From Streptosporangium sp. NBC_01756 (GTDB lineage: Bacteria; Actinomycetota; Actinomycetes; Streptosporangiales; Streptosporangiaceae): a DNA stretch of 64,000 nucleotides. The position numbers and the translations under genes are program-made. Of this stretch, positions 43,199 to 51,507 are shown one piece after another. The notes beneath the pieces were generated by a model. It did no database searches, was not told where the DNA came from, and saw nothing but the letters and a program-made list of their open reading frames with translations. The first letter of the stretch is position 1; every line of letters begins with the position of its first letter. The DNA is taken from assembly GCF_035917975.1 (NCBI RefSeq), contig NZ_CP109130.1, forward strand, positions 4,650,001-4,714,000. Direction: 5' to 3'.

Positions 43199-44413
43199 AT
43201 GTCCACTCCCCCAACCCCGGCACCGGCGCCGATCCCGACCGTGCGTCCCGCGGGCTGTCCCTTCGATCCGCCCGAGGAGTTCGCACGGCTGCGCACGGAC
43301 CATCCCATCAGCCCGCTGGCCTACCCCGACGGCCACGTCGGCTGGCTGGTGACCAGCCACGCCCTGGTCCGTGCGATCCTGGCCGATCCCCGCTTCAGCC
43401 ACCGGTCCGAGCTCGCGCACAGCCCCTTCCCCGGAGCGGGCGTTTCCGAAAAGCCCCAACCGGCGCCGCCGGGGGCCTTCACCGCGATGGATCCGCCCGA
43501 GCACACCCACTACCGTCACCTGCTCACCGGCCAGTTCACCGTCCGCCGGATGCGGCAGCTCACCACGCGAATCCAGGAGATCACCAGCGAGCACCTGGAC
43601 GCGATGGAACGGCTCGGCCCGACGGTGGACCTGGTGGAGGCGTTCGCGCTGCCCATCCCGAGCCTGGTGATCTGCGAGCTGCTCGGGGTGCCGACCGAGG
43701 AGCGGGCCCGGTTCCAGCGGGACATGACCACGCTGCTGCGCCTGGACATCCCGCAGGAGAAGAAGATGGCCATCTTCGTCGCCCTGACGGAGTACATGCG
43801 CGAACTGGTGGTGGCCAAACGCGCCGAGCCCACCGACGACCTGCTCGGCGGCCTGGTCGCCGGTGGCCGGCTGACCGACGAGGAACTGGCCGTCATCGGC
43901 GGCATCCTGATGGGCGCCGGGTTCGAGACCACCGCGAACATGCTCGCCCTGGGCGCCTTCGCGCTGATGAGCCACCCCGACCAGCTCGCCGTCCTGCGCG
44001 CCGACCCGAGCGTCACCGACAAGGCCGTCGAGGAGCTGCTGCGCTACCTGAGCATCATCCCCGGCACGATCCGGACCGCGCTTGAGGACGTCGAGCTGGC
44101 CGGACAGCTGATCAAGGCCGGCCAGACGGTCACCGTCTCGATCCCGGCGGCCAACCGCGACCCGGAGCACTTTCCCGACCCCGACACGTTCGACCTGCGC
44201 AAACCGACGGCCGGGCACGTGGCCTTCGGTCACGGCATCCACCAGTGCCTGGGCCAGCAGCTGGCACGCGTCGAAATGCAGGTCGGGATCCCCGCGCTGT
44301 TCGAGCGGTTCCCGACGTTGCGCCTGGCCGTACCGCCGGAGGAGGTGCCGCTCCGCACCGACATGCTGATCTACGGCGTGCACCGGCTCCCGGTCACCTG
44401 GGACGGGGCGTAA
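43199..44413 (+). CDS. Cytochrome P450
   Basis: 404 aa, soluble bacterial type. I-helix oxygen motif GAGFETT (239-245), K-helix ExxR as EELLR (Glu279/Arg282), PERF-region DPDTFDL, and heme loop FGHGIHQCLG with ligand Cys350. The overall pattern is like CYP105/CYP107-type actinobacterial P450s. No ferredoxin gene is adjacent. ATG 43199 has GGAAGGAG 6 bases upstream. It is probably induced by a substrate through the divergent TetR. Confidence 0.92.
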   Translation: MSTPPTPAPAPIPTVRPAGCPFDPPEEFARLRTDHPISPLAYPDGHVGWLVTSHALVRAILADPRFSHRSELAHSPFPGAGVSEKPQPAPPGAFTAMDPPEHTHYRHLLTGQFTVRRMRQLTTRIQEITSEHLDAMERLGPTVDLVEAFALPIPSLVICELLGVPTEERARFQRDMTTLLRLDIPQEKKMAIFVALTEYMRELVVAKRAEPTDDLLGGLVAGGRLTDEELAVIGGILMGAGFETTANMLALGAFALMSHPDQLAVLRADPSVTDKAVEELLRYLSIIPGTIRTALEDVELAGQLIKAGQTVTVSIPAANRDPEHFPDPDTFDLRKPTAGHVAFGHGIHQCLGQQLARVEMQVGIPALFERFPTLRLAVPPEEVPLRTDMLIYGVHRLPVTWDGA

Positions 44414-44483
44414 CCGCTGCGACTCACCGCGGACCGGGAACGCCCCGACGGGGCCAGGCCGTGTTTCACACGCTTCCAACCTT

Positions 44484-44504
44484 GATCGCCGGCTGCTGGC
44501 GATC
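44484..44504. terminator. Hairpin between convergent P450 and QueA-like genes
   Basis: GATCGCC-GGCTGCT-GGCGATC, 7-bp stem, in the 121-bp gap between the two gene ends. Confidence 0.5.
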
Positions 44505-44534
44505 GGTGGGGTTCCCGCTTTTCACTTGCGGCGA

Positions 44535-45677
44535 TCAGGGGAGGATCAGATGGGTGTCGCCGAACTCGTGCCATAGATAGCCCTCCCTGAGCGCCTCCGC
44601 GTAGGACGCGGAGAGCAGCTCGCCTCCGGCGATGGCGGACAGCATCAGCAGGTGGCTGGAGCGCGGCTCGTGCAGGCCGGTAACCATGCCGTGCACCGCC
44701 CGCACCCCCGTCGCGGGGGTCACCAGGTGGGAGGTCCAGCCCTGTGCCGCCCGGACACGGCCGTCGGGCAGGGCAGCCGTCTCCAGCGCCCGCACCACGG
44801 TCGTGCCCACCGCGATCACCCGGCCGCCGGACTCACGCGTGAACTCGACCTGCCGCGCGGTCGCCTCGGGCACCTCGAACCGCTCCGGATAGGGCGGCTC
44901 GTCCTTCTCCGGGGAGGCCACCCCGGTGTGCAGGGTGATCGGCGCGATGCCGACCCCGTGCGAGACCAGCCGGGTCACCAGCCCGGTGGTGAACGGCCGC
45001 CCCGCGCTGGGCATCTCCGCGCTGCCGTACCGGATCCCGAACACGGTCTGGTAGTCGGCCGGCGGCCAGTCCCGCTTCACATAGGAGTAGCGGATCGGCA
45101 TGCCGTACCGCCGTAGGTAGGAGGGGACCTCGCGGTCCAGCCGGGCACGCCACAGGCGCGGGGTCTCCCGTTCCAGCAGGTGCAGTGTGGCCCCGCCGGG
45201 TAACGGCAGCCATTCTCCGGGTACGCCCCCCGCGTAGGGCTCGCCGGCCGGGTCCGGGTCCGTTCCGGGCGCCTGCCGTTTCACGGTGCCGGCCGTGCTC
45301 GTCCCGGACTCCCGCGGGTTCCGCGCGTCCTGCGCGGCGTCCCCGCCTTCGGGTCCGGTCCGGCGTCCGGTCCGGTGGCGCAGTTCCACCAGCCAGGTTC
45401 CGTCCTCGCGCTCCGTGGAGAAGTGCACCGCCAGCCGGTCGAGCCGGACCGCGGCCGGAAGCGTGGCCGAGTTGTTGACCACCAGCAGGTCACCCGGCTG
45501 GAGCAGGGCGGGAAGATCGGCGAACGTGTGGTGGCCGATCCGCCCGGTGCCGTTGTACGAGACCAGGAGCCGCACTCCGTCGCGGGCCAGCCCCCGCGCC
45601 TCCGGCGGCTCGTGTGCCTCCAGGTCGTGCGGGAGGACGAACCCCGATGCCATCACGTCCGGTACGAGCGCGCTCAC
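44535..45677 (-). CDS. QueA-like S-adenosylmethionine:tRNA ribosyltransferase-isomerase
   Basis: 380 aa. QueA-family blocks: GDLLVVNNSATLPA, YQTVFGIRYGSAEMPSAGRPFTT, ITLHTGV, GRVIAVGTTVVRALE and the end EALREGYLWHEFGDTHLIL. A 55-residue Pro- and Gly-rich insertion at about 108-162 is not part of the family core. QueA makes epoxyqueuosine, but no other queuosine gene is here and most actinobacteria lack the pathway, so this may act on another substrate. The GTG start overlaps the SDR stop (GTGA). Confidence 0.82.
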   Translation of the reverse strand: MSALVPDVMASGFVLPHDLEAHEPPEARGLARDGVRLLVSYNGTGRIGHHTFADLPALLQPGDLLVVNNSATLPAAVRLDRLAVHFSTEREDGTWLVELRHRTGRRTGPEGGDAAQDARNPRESGTSTAGTVKRQAPGTDPDPAGEPYAGGVPGEWLPLPGGATLHLLERETPRLWRARLDREVPSYLRRYGMPIRYSYVKRDWPPADYQTVFGIRYGSAEMPSAGRPFTTGLVTRLVSHGVGIAPITLHTGVASPEKDEPPYPERFEVPEATARQVEFTRESGGRVIAVGTTVVRALETAALPDGRVRAAQGWTSHLVTPATGVRAVHGMVTGLHEPRSSHLLMLSAIAGGELLSASYAEALREGYLWHEFGDTHLILP

Positions 45678-46339
45678 GGGTGGCTCACCCGGCCGCTCAC
45701 CGGACGGTCCTCGATCAACCGCCGCAGGGTGGGCACGACCGTCTCCGCTCCCGGGGCGGAGGCCGCGTCCCCGGCGCCGATCGCGTCGGCCAGCATCGCC
45801 GTGTTCATCTCGCCCGGGTCGACCCACCAGACCGCGACCCCGGGCTCCTCGACGGCCAGCACGTTGGAGAGCTGGTCGAGGGCCGCCTTGGTCGCGCCGT
45901 ATCCGCCCCACCCCTCGTAGGCCTGCGCGGCCGCGTCCGAGGAGATGTTGACGACCGCGCCCCGACGCTCCCTCAGCGTGGGCAGGAAGGCCTGGACCAG
46001 CGCCAGCGGGGCCAGCACGTTGACCCTGAACAGGTCCTCCAGCACGTCGAGCGGGTAGCCGGCCAGGGGTGGAAGCGGAACCGCGCCCAGCCCGGAGGCG
46101 TTGTTGACCAGCAGGTCCAGCCCCCCGTGGTCCCGTACGGCATGCGCCAGCCGGTCCCGGTGGGCCGGGTCCGCGACGTCTCCGGGGAGGGCGAGGGCGC
46201 CGAGTGCGTCGGCGACGGGTTCCAACGTGTCCGCGCCCCGCGCGGTGAGGAGCAGCCGCCAGCCGTCCGCGGCCAGGGAACGGGCCAGCGCCAGGCCGAG
46301 CCCTCGGGAGGCGCCGGTGATGAGTGCGGTTTTCGTCAT
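45674..46339 (-). CDS. Short-chain dehydrogenase/reductase
   Basis: 221 aa. Rossmann motif TGASRGLG near the start, LVNNASG, catalytic Ser in NISSDAA, YGATK (Tyr and Lys), and PGEMNTAML: a complete classical SDR. The basic residue of NADPH-binding forms is present near position 33 (TARGADTL). ATG 46339 has GAGGG before it. It is co-translated with the QueA-like gene, so its substrate may belong to the same pathway. Confidence 0.87.
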   Translation of the reverse strand: MTKTALITGASRGLGLALARSLAADGWRLLLTARGADTLEPVADALGALALPGDVADPAHRDRLAHAVRDHGGLDLLVNNASGLGAVPLPPLAGYPLDVLEDLFRVNVLAPLALVQAFLPTLRERRGAVVNISSDAAAQAYEGWGGYGATKAALDQLSNVLAVEEPGVAVWWVDPGEMNTAMLADAIGAGDAASAPGAETVVPTLRRLIEDRPVSGRVSHP

Positions 46340-46515
46340 ACCCTCGACGGTAGGAATCGGCTGCCCCGCACACATCGGTCGCAGGGCCCGGCCCCGGCTG
46401 GGCTGTTGGACCTAGGGCGCTGGACGGATCCGTCCGGTGCGCGCGGCGCCTAGAGTTTTTCATTGACGTCCTCCCTACGGCTGAAGCCCGGGGTCTCCCC
46501 GTTCAAGGAGATTCG

Positions 46516-47637
46516 ATGAACGAAGACCGGGACGCCGTCCTGCAGGCCGTGAGCTCGGCCGTTCTCGCGGTGACCAGGCACCTGTCGGTCCGGGAGGTGC
46601 TCCAGGTCATCGTGCGGTCGGCGGGGCAACTGCTGGACGCCCGCTACGCCGCACTCGGCGTGCCCGACGAGGAGGGGGCGTTCGCCGAGTTCGTCGCCGA
46701 GGGCATCTCGGCTGAGGAGTGGGAGGCGATCGGGCCGACGCCCCGCCAGCACGGCATGCTCGGCGCGATGCTGCGCGAGGGCGCGCCGGTCCGGCTGCCC
46801 GACATCCGCAGGGACGCGAGGTTCGAATACTGGCCGCGCGCCCATCCGGTGCTCAAGGACTTCCTCGGAGTCCCCGTCCTCGACGGTGACGAGGTGCTCG
46901 GCATCCTCTTCCTGTCCAACAAGCGGACCCCCGGCGGGTTCACCGAGGCCGACCAGCGGCTGCTCACCATGTTCGCCGCGCACGCCGCGATCGCGCTCAC
47001 CAACGCCCGCCTCTACGAGCGCGGCCGGGAACTGGCGTTGGTCGAGGAACGCACCCGCATGGCGCGGGAACTGCACGACGCGGTGACCCAGAAGCTGTTC
47101 TCGCTCCGGCTCACCGCGCAGGCCGCGGCCTCGCTGGTGCCCCGCGACCCCGCTCGGGCGCTGGCGGAGATCGAGCGGGTGGAACGGCTGGCGGGGGAGG
47201 CCCTGGCCGAGCTCCGCGCGGTGATCGTGGAGCTCCGCCCGGCCGAACTCGGCCGCCACGGACTGGCCGAGACGCTCCGCAAGCACGTGCGCCTGCTGGA
47301 CCGGCTGCACCCGGCCTCTTTCACGTTCGACGAGTCCCCGGTGTGCGCGCTCGAACCGGCCACCGAGGTGGTCGTGCTGCGGGTGGCCCAGGAGGCGCTG
47401 CACAACGCCTCGCGGCACTCGGCGGCGCGGGCCGTCGGGGTGTGGCTGGGCTGCCGGGGAGACCGGGTGATCCTGGAGGTGCGCGATGACGGGGCCGGGT
47501 TCGACGTGACCGCGGCCACCGGGCGGGGACTGGGCATCCCGTCGATGCAGGACAGGGCGCAGGCCCTGGGCGGGAGCGTGTCGGTGACCTCGGAGCCGGG
47601 CCGTGGGACCCTGGTGCGGATGGAGGTGCCCACGTGA
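46516..47637 (+). CDS. GAF-domain sensor histidine kinase (NarL-type)
   Basis: 373 aa, no membrane helix. GAF domain about 18-165, dimerisation/phosphorylation helix with His187 in [12 protein letters not shown] (HisKA_3), then an HATPase domain with [10 protein letters not shown] (N-box), DDGAGFD and [12 protein letters not shown]. It senses a cytoplasmic signal; the GAF lacks obvious heme or cysteine sites. It is coupled to the response regulator by a 4-bp overlap. Confidence 0.9.
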   Translation: MNEDRDAVLQAVSSAVLAVTRHLSVREVLQVIVRSAGQLLDARYAALGVPDEEGAFAEFVAEGISAEEWEAIGPTPRQHGMLGAMLREGAPVRLPDIRRDARFEYWPRAHPVLKDFLGVPVLDGDEVLGILFLSNKRTPGGFTEADQRLLTMFAAHAAIALTNARLYERGRELALVEERTRMARELHDAVTQKLFSLRLTAQAAASLVPRDPARALAEIERVERLAGEALAELRAVIVELRPAELGRHGLAETLRKHVRLLDRLHPASFTFDESPVCALEPATEVVVLRVAQEALHNASRHSAARAVGVWLGCRGDRVILEVRDDGAGFDVTAATGRGLGIPSMQDRAQALGGSVSVTSEPGRGTLVRMEVPT

Positions 47638-48275
47638 TCCGCGTGCTGATCGCCGACGACCATCCGGTCGTCCGGCAGGGTCTGCGCACCTTCCTGGACC
47701 TGCAGGACGACGTCGACGTGGTCGGGGAGGCGGCCGACGGCGCCGAAGCGGTGGACCTCGTCGCGTCGCTCGCTCCCGACGTGCTGCTGCTCGACCTGAA
47801 GATGCCGGTCCTCGACGGCCTGGGCACGCTGGTCCGGCTGGGTGAGCGAGGCCTGCGCCCGCGCGTGCTGGTGCTGACCTCGGTCAGTGATCGGGAGGAC
47901 GTCGCCCCGGCGATGCGGGCCGGCGCGTCCGGATTCCTCTACAAGGACATCGATCCGGCCGCACTCGTCCAGGCCGTCCGCGCGGTCCACAGCGGTCAGG
48001 TGCTGCTCGCCCCCGAGGCCGCCGAGGCGATGCTGTCCGGCCCCGTCTCCCCTCCCGCGGCGGCCGGGGCGGGCGGGTATGCGGCATCGCTGACCGACCG
48101 GGAGCGCGAGGTGCTCACCCTGATCGCCTCGGGCCGGTCCAACCGCGAGATCGCCCGGGAGCTGGCGGTGGCGGAGAAGACCGTGAAGACCCATGTCTCC
48201 AACGTGCTGATGAAGCTGGGTGTGCAGGACCGGACCCAGGCGGCCCTCTACGCGGTACGGCACGGCCTGGCCTGA
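47634..48275 (+). CDS. NarL/LuxR-type response regulator
   Basis: 213 aa. Phospho-acceptor Asp54 in LLLDLKMP, Thr in VLTSVSD, Lys in FLYKDID; LuxR helix-turn-helix [40 protein letters not shown]. The GTG start lies in the kinase stop, so they form one two-component system. The regulon is not visible here. Confidence 0.92.
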   Translation: MIRVLIADDHPVVRQGLRTFLDLQDDVDVVGEAADGAEAVDLVASLAPDVLLLDLKMPVLDGLGTLVRLGERGLRPRVLVLTSVSDREDVAPAMRAGASGFLYKDIDPAALVQAVRAVHSGQVLLAPEAAEAMLSGPVSPPAAAGAGGYAASLTDREREVLTLIASGRSNREIARELAVAEKTVKTHVSNVLMKLGVQDRTQAALYAVRHGLA

Positions 48276-48332
48276 GCGGGACGCCGTCGCGTAGCGGGTC
48301 GTCGCGCGGCTCCCGATGTCACGGGACTTCCT

Positions 48333-48352
48333 CCTCCGGCGGTCACCGGAGG
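48333..48352. terminator. Hairpin after the two-component operon
   Basis: CCTCCGG-CGGTCA-CCGGAGG, 7-bp stem, between the convergent response-regulator gene and the DUF gene at 48366. Confidence 0.5.
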
Positions 48353-48365
48353 GCCGGTCGCCGCG

Positions 48366-49085
48366 TCAGACGAGCTCGGTGATGGCGTGGTGGGCGGCTA
48401 CCCGTGCCCGCCGTACCGCGCGGTCGAGATCGCGCAGGGCGTCACTCCGGGTGGTGATCTGGACCGAGGTGAGGCCCCGGTCGTCGGCGACCTGGAGCAC
48501 CGCGGCGAGCCGGGCGGCGAGGGCGGCGACCCGGTGGGCGCGGGCCGGGTAGCCGGGGGCCAGGCCGTCGTCGACGGCTCGCACCCGCCGGTGGCCCTGG
48601 GCCGGGCCCTCCACGGCGAGCAGGGCGTCGGTGGCCGCGCGCATCGTGAGCGTCAGGGTGTGCTCGGCCTCGGACAGGGAGGGGATGTCCGGAGCGCTGA
48701 GGCCTGCCTCTGACACGCTCCAACGCACCCCGGCGTACGATGACCCGCGGCGGTCCCGCACGGGGACCAGGCCGAGGCATCTGTCCGGGAGCACGGCTAT
48801 CGCCGCCTGTCCGGCCTCGATGGCCGCGGAGTTGAAGGAGGGCGGGCCGGTGAGTCCGAGCGGGTCGCCCGGGATGGGGAGGGCCAGGCGCAGGGATTTC
48901 ATGCCCTCGACCCGCAGGTCGGCGAGGAAGGCACGGAGGGGCAGGTCGCCGGTCTCCCCGGCGACGAGTTGCGGGCCGGCCAGCCGCTCCACGCGGTCGC
49001 CGGCCTCGTCGAGGCCGGCCTGGCCGGTGAGCCAGGCGTTGCCCCAGCAGACCAGGGTGGCCGAGATCGGTGAATCAAGGTGCAC
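48366..49085 (-). CDS. Conserved actinobacterial hypothetical protein
   Basis: 239 aa. No catalytic motif is recognised. The N-terminal half is beta-rich (SATLVCWGNAWLTG, LRLALPIPGDPLGL), the C-terminal half strongly helical (HRVAALAARLAAVLQVADDRGL), ending ALRDLDRAVRRARVAAHHAITEL. The sequence is smooth high-GC coding sequence without cysteine clusters or membrane helices. It is divergent from the ABC ATPase gene by only 66 bp; similar pairs are common in actinobacteria, which hints at a shared control but not at a function. Confidence 0.75.
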   Translation of the reverse strand: MHLDSPISATLVCWGNAWLTGQAGLDEAGDRVERLAGPQLVAGETGDLPLRAFLADLRVEGMKSLRLALPIPGDPLGLTGPPSFNSAAIEAGQAAIAVLPDRCLGLVPVRDRRGSSYAGVRWSVSEAGLSAPDIPSLSEAEHTLTLTMRAATDALLAVEGPAQGHRRVRAVDDGLAPGYPARAHRVAALAARLAAVLQVADDRGLTSVQITTRSDALRDLDRAVRRARVAAHHAITELV

Positions 49086-49151
49086 CGATCCACGATATGC
49101 GCTTGTCCTGCAATAGGTTTTGTTCGAGCGATTAATGAGGAGGCGTAGGGG

Positions 49152-49946
49152 ATGGGCGGTCAGGTGCTTCGGCTACAGGACGTCACCGTTCGCAGGGATG
49201 GGGCGGTCCTGCTGCGAGACATCGACTGGACCGTTCACGAGGACGAGCGGTGGGTCGTCATCGGCCCCAACGGTGCGGGAAAGACGACGCTGCTGCAGGT
49301 CGTCGGGGCGATGCTGTTCCCCTCCGAGGGCATCGTGGAGATCCTGGACGAGCGGCTCGGTCAGAGTGACGTGTTCGAGCTGCGATCCCGCGTCGGGCTC
49401 GCCAGCGCCGCGTTGGCCGAGAAGGTGCCGCCGGAGGAGAAGGTCATCGACCTGGTGCTCACCGCCTCCTATGCGATTCTGGGCCGTTGGACGGAGGAGT
49501 ACGACTCGGACGACGTCACCCGCGCCGTCGAGCTGATCGACCAGTTCGGCGCCGCCCACCTGATCCGGCGCCGGTTCAACACGCTGTCGGAGGGCGAGCG
49601 CAAGCGGGTGCAGATCGCACGGGCGCTCATGCCCGACCCCGAGCTGCTGCTGCTGGACGAGCCCGCCGCCGGGCTTGACCTGGGCGGCAGGGAGGATCTC
49701 GTCCGCCGCCTGTCGACGTTCGCGCATGATCCCAAGGCGCCGACGATGGTGCTGGTCACCCACCATGTGGAGGAGGTGCCCAGCGGATTCACCCACGCGT
49801 TGCTGCTCCGGCACGGCTCGGTGGTCGCCCAGGGGGAGATCGACCAGGTGATGACCGCCGACAACCTGTCCCGGACCTTCGACATCCCCCTCAACCTGGA
49901 ACGGGGACTCGACGGCCGCTGGTACGCACGGGCGAACCACCTCTGA
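49152..49946 (+). CDS. ABC transporter ATP-binding protein without permease
   Basis: 264 aa. Walker A GPNGAGKTT (38-46), signature LSEGERKR, Walker B LLLLDEPAAGLD, switch His in VTHHVEEV. It resembles the YlmA/ModF-like group of single ATPases that bind iron or molybdate-type systems, yet no permease or binding-protein gene adjoins it. It may serve a distant permease or act in another process. Confidence 0.88.
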   Translation: MGGQVLRLQDVTVRRDGAVLLRDIDWTVHEDERWVVIGPNGAGKTTLLQVVGAMLFPSEGIVEILDERLGQSDVFELRSRVGLASAALAEKVPPEEKVIDLVLTASYAILGRWTEEYDSDDVTRAVELIDQFGAAHLIRRRFNTLSEGERKRVQIARALMPDPELLLLDEPAAGLDLGGREDLVRRLSTFAHDPKAPTMVLVTHHVEEVPSGFTHALLLRHGSVVAQGEIDQVMTADNLSRTFDIPLNLERGLDGRWYARANHL

Positions 49947-50142
49947 GAGCCGAGGTCCGGTGGCCGCCGGCCACGCCGTTCCGGTGGCCACCGCCGGCCT
50001 GGAATCGGCGCCGCCCGGGTGAGCCGCGAGTGCGGGGCGCCGGGGACACCCCCGCCGCCGGTCGGGGTGCGCCCCTCTCCTAACATCCGGTGAGTGCCGT
50101 GCACCGTCGACGGGCGCGAGCCGTATGAACGAGAGGGGCGTC

Positions 50143-50898
50143 ATGACGCCGTGGGAGATTATTGCGATCTTCGTGGCCGGAGTCGCGGCCGGGGGCATCA
50201 ACGCGGTCGTCGGCTCGGGGTCGCTGATCACCTTCCCGACGATGGTGGCGCTGGGGATCCCGCCGATCGTCGCCAACGTCTCCAACAACATCGGGCTGGT
50301 GCCCGGGTCGCTGACCGGCGCGCTGGGCTACCGAGCCGAGCTCGGCGGTCAGCGTGACCGGCTGATCCGGCTGGGGGCCGCCTCGGTCGCGGGCTCCCTC
50401 ATCGGCGGTGTGCTGCTGCTCTTCCTTCCCGTCGACACCTTCGACGTGGTGGTGCCGATCCTGATCGGTCTGGCCTGTGTGCTGGTGGTGATCCAGCCCC
50501 GGCTCAACAGGTGGCTGAGCGCCCGCCGAGAGGACCCGCACCCCCACGGCGGACCGTGGCTGTGGGTCGGGGTGTTCGCCGCCGGGATCTACGGGGGCTA
50601 CTTCGGCGCGGCCCAAGGGGTGCTGCTCATCGGCCTGCTCGGCAGTTTCCTCGACGACGACCTGCAGCGGGTGAACGCCGCCAAGAACGTGCTCTCGTTG
50701 CTCGTCAACGGCACCGCCGCGATCCTGTTCATCGCGGTCGCGGAGGTGGACTGGCGGGCGGTGGCGTTGGTGGCGCTGGGCGCCACGATCGGTGGTTTCC
50801 TCGGGGCGAAGGTCGGCCGGAAACTGCCCGCACCCGTTCTTCGGGGCTTCATCGTATGTATCGGCATCCTGGCGATAGTCAAACTGGTGTACGGATGA
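50143..50898 (+). CDS. TauE/SafE-family sulfite or organic-anion exporter
   Basis: 251 aa, eight membrane helices in two halves. The family loops AGGINAVVGSGSLITFP (about 14-30) and GIYGGYFGAAQGVLLI (about 145-160) mark the inverted repeat. Sulfite, sulfoacetate or taurine-related anions are usual substrates. ATG 50143 is chosen for AGAGGGG 5 bases upstream; ATG 50125 is in frame. Its stop overlaps the next small gene (ATGA). Confidence 0.88.
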   Translation: MTPWEIIAIFVAGVAAGGINAVVGSGSLITFPTMVALGIPPIVANVSNNIGLVPGSLTGALGYRAELGGQRDRLIRLGAASVAGSLIGGVLLLFLPVDTFDVVVPILIGLACVLVVIQPRLNRWLSARREDPHPHGGPWLWVGVFAAGIYGGYFGAAQGVLLIGLLGSFLDDDLQRVNAAKNVLSLLVNGTAAILFIAVAEVDWRAVALVALGATIGGFLGAKVGRKLPAPVLRGFIVCIGILAIVKLVYG

Positions 50899-51155
50899 AA
50901 TCAGCCACTTATGGGCATAAAACAGTTATGAAGGGCGACAAGGTAGAGATCGTCATCGACGCGGGCGAAAGCTCGCGTACCTACGAAGTCGTCGCCACCA
51001 AGGCGGGCCGCCGGGTCGAAGTGGTCAACAGCCGGGGTGGCGTGGTCGAGGTGAGCGAGGTGACTCGCAGCGGTACGGCCGTACGCACCGCACGGTTCAT
51101 GTCCAGCCGTATCCTCGCCCTGGTCGAGCACCCGGCCGACGGCAAGCCCGACTAG
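50895..51155 (+). CDS. 86-aa conserved small protein coupled to TauE
   Basis: A beta-rich small protein: KVEIVIDAGESSRTYEVVATKAGRRVEVVNSRGGVVEVSEVTRSGTAVRTARFM. No family name is recalled, though the pattern VEVSEVTRSGTAVRTARFM looks strongly constrained. It starts in an ATGA overlap with tauE; an internal Met (50928) is an alternative start. Its TAG stop is part of the CTAG where an IS relic is inserted, so the insertion kept the reading frame end intact. Confidence 0.75.
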   Translation: MKSATYGHKTVMKGDKVEIVIDAGESSRTYEVVATKAGRRVEVVNSRGGVVEVSEVTRSGTAVRTARFMSSRILALVEHPADGKPD

Positions 51156-51507
51156 AAGGGCTTTGTTCGGACTGCGGCGCACATCGCTCCCGAGGCGTGT
51201 GCCATCGACGATGTCGGCTTTCCCGAGGACGGCTACGACTCGCCGGGGTGGCGCGGATGTACCGCGGCGCGCTGGGCAAACGCGGCAACCGCCAGATCGG
51301 CGTCCGTGTGAACCTGGTGTCGGACCGCGCGTCCCCGGCTGTCAACTGTCGCCTGTTCCTGCCCGAGAGCCGGGACGACCTGACCCGCTACGCGGTCCTC
51401 CGCGAACTCCAGGCCCTCCTGGCCACCTGGACCGGCGCCTGTTCGATATGCGGCCGACCCGCACCAACCCCCGAATCCCATCACAGGGCCTGACAAAGCC
51501 CTACTAG
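51152..51507 (+). mobile_element. IS701-type remnant with TIRs and CTAG duplication
   Basis: A 348-bp element at 51156-51503 with ends AAGGGCTTTGT and, inverted, TAGGGCTTTGT (10 of 11 matching). It is flanked by CTAG on both sides (51152-51155 and 51504-51507), the YTAR-type 4-bp target duplication known for the IS701 family. It contains only a broken transposase fragment, so it is immobile by itself but could be moved in trans. Confidence 0.8.
51171..51493 (+). pseudogene. Frameshifted, internally deleted IS701-family transposase
   Basis: The first frame reads AIDDVGFPEDGYDSPG; the second continues VARMYRGALGKRGNRQIGVRVNLVSDRASPAVNCRLFLPES. A single G lost in a G-run at about 51248 explains the shift. 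This is the IS701 DDE core around its catalytic Asp. The rest of the core is deleted and fused to a C-terminal piece, RYAVLRELQALLATWTGACSICGR. Confidence 0.75.
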
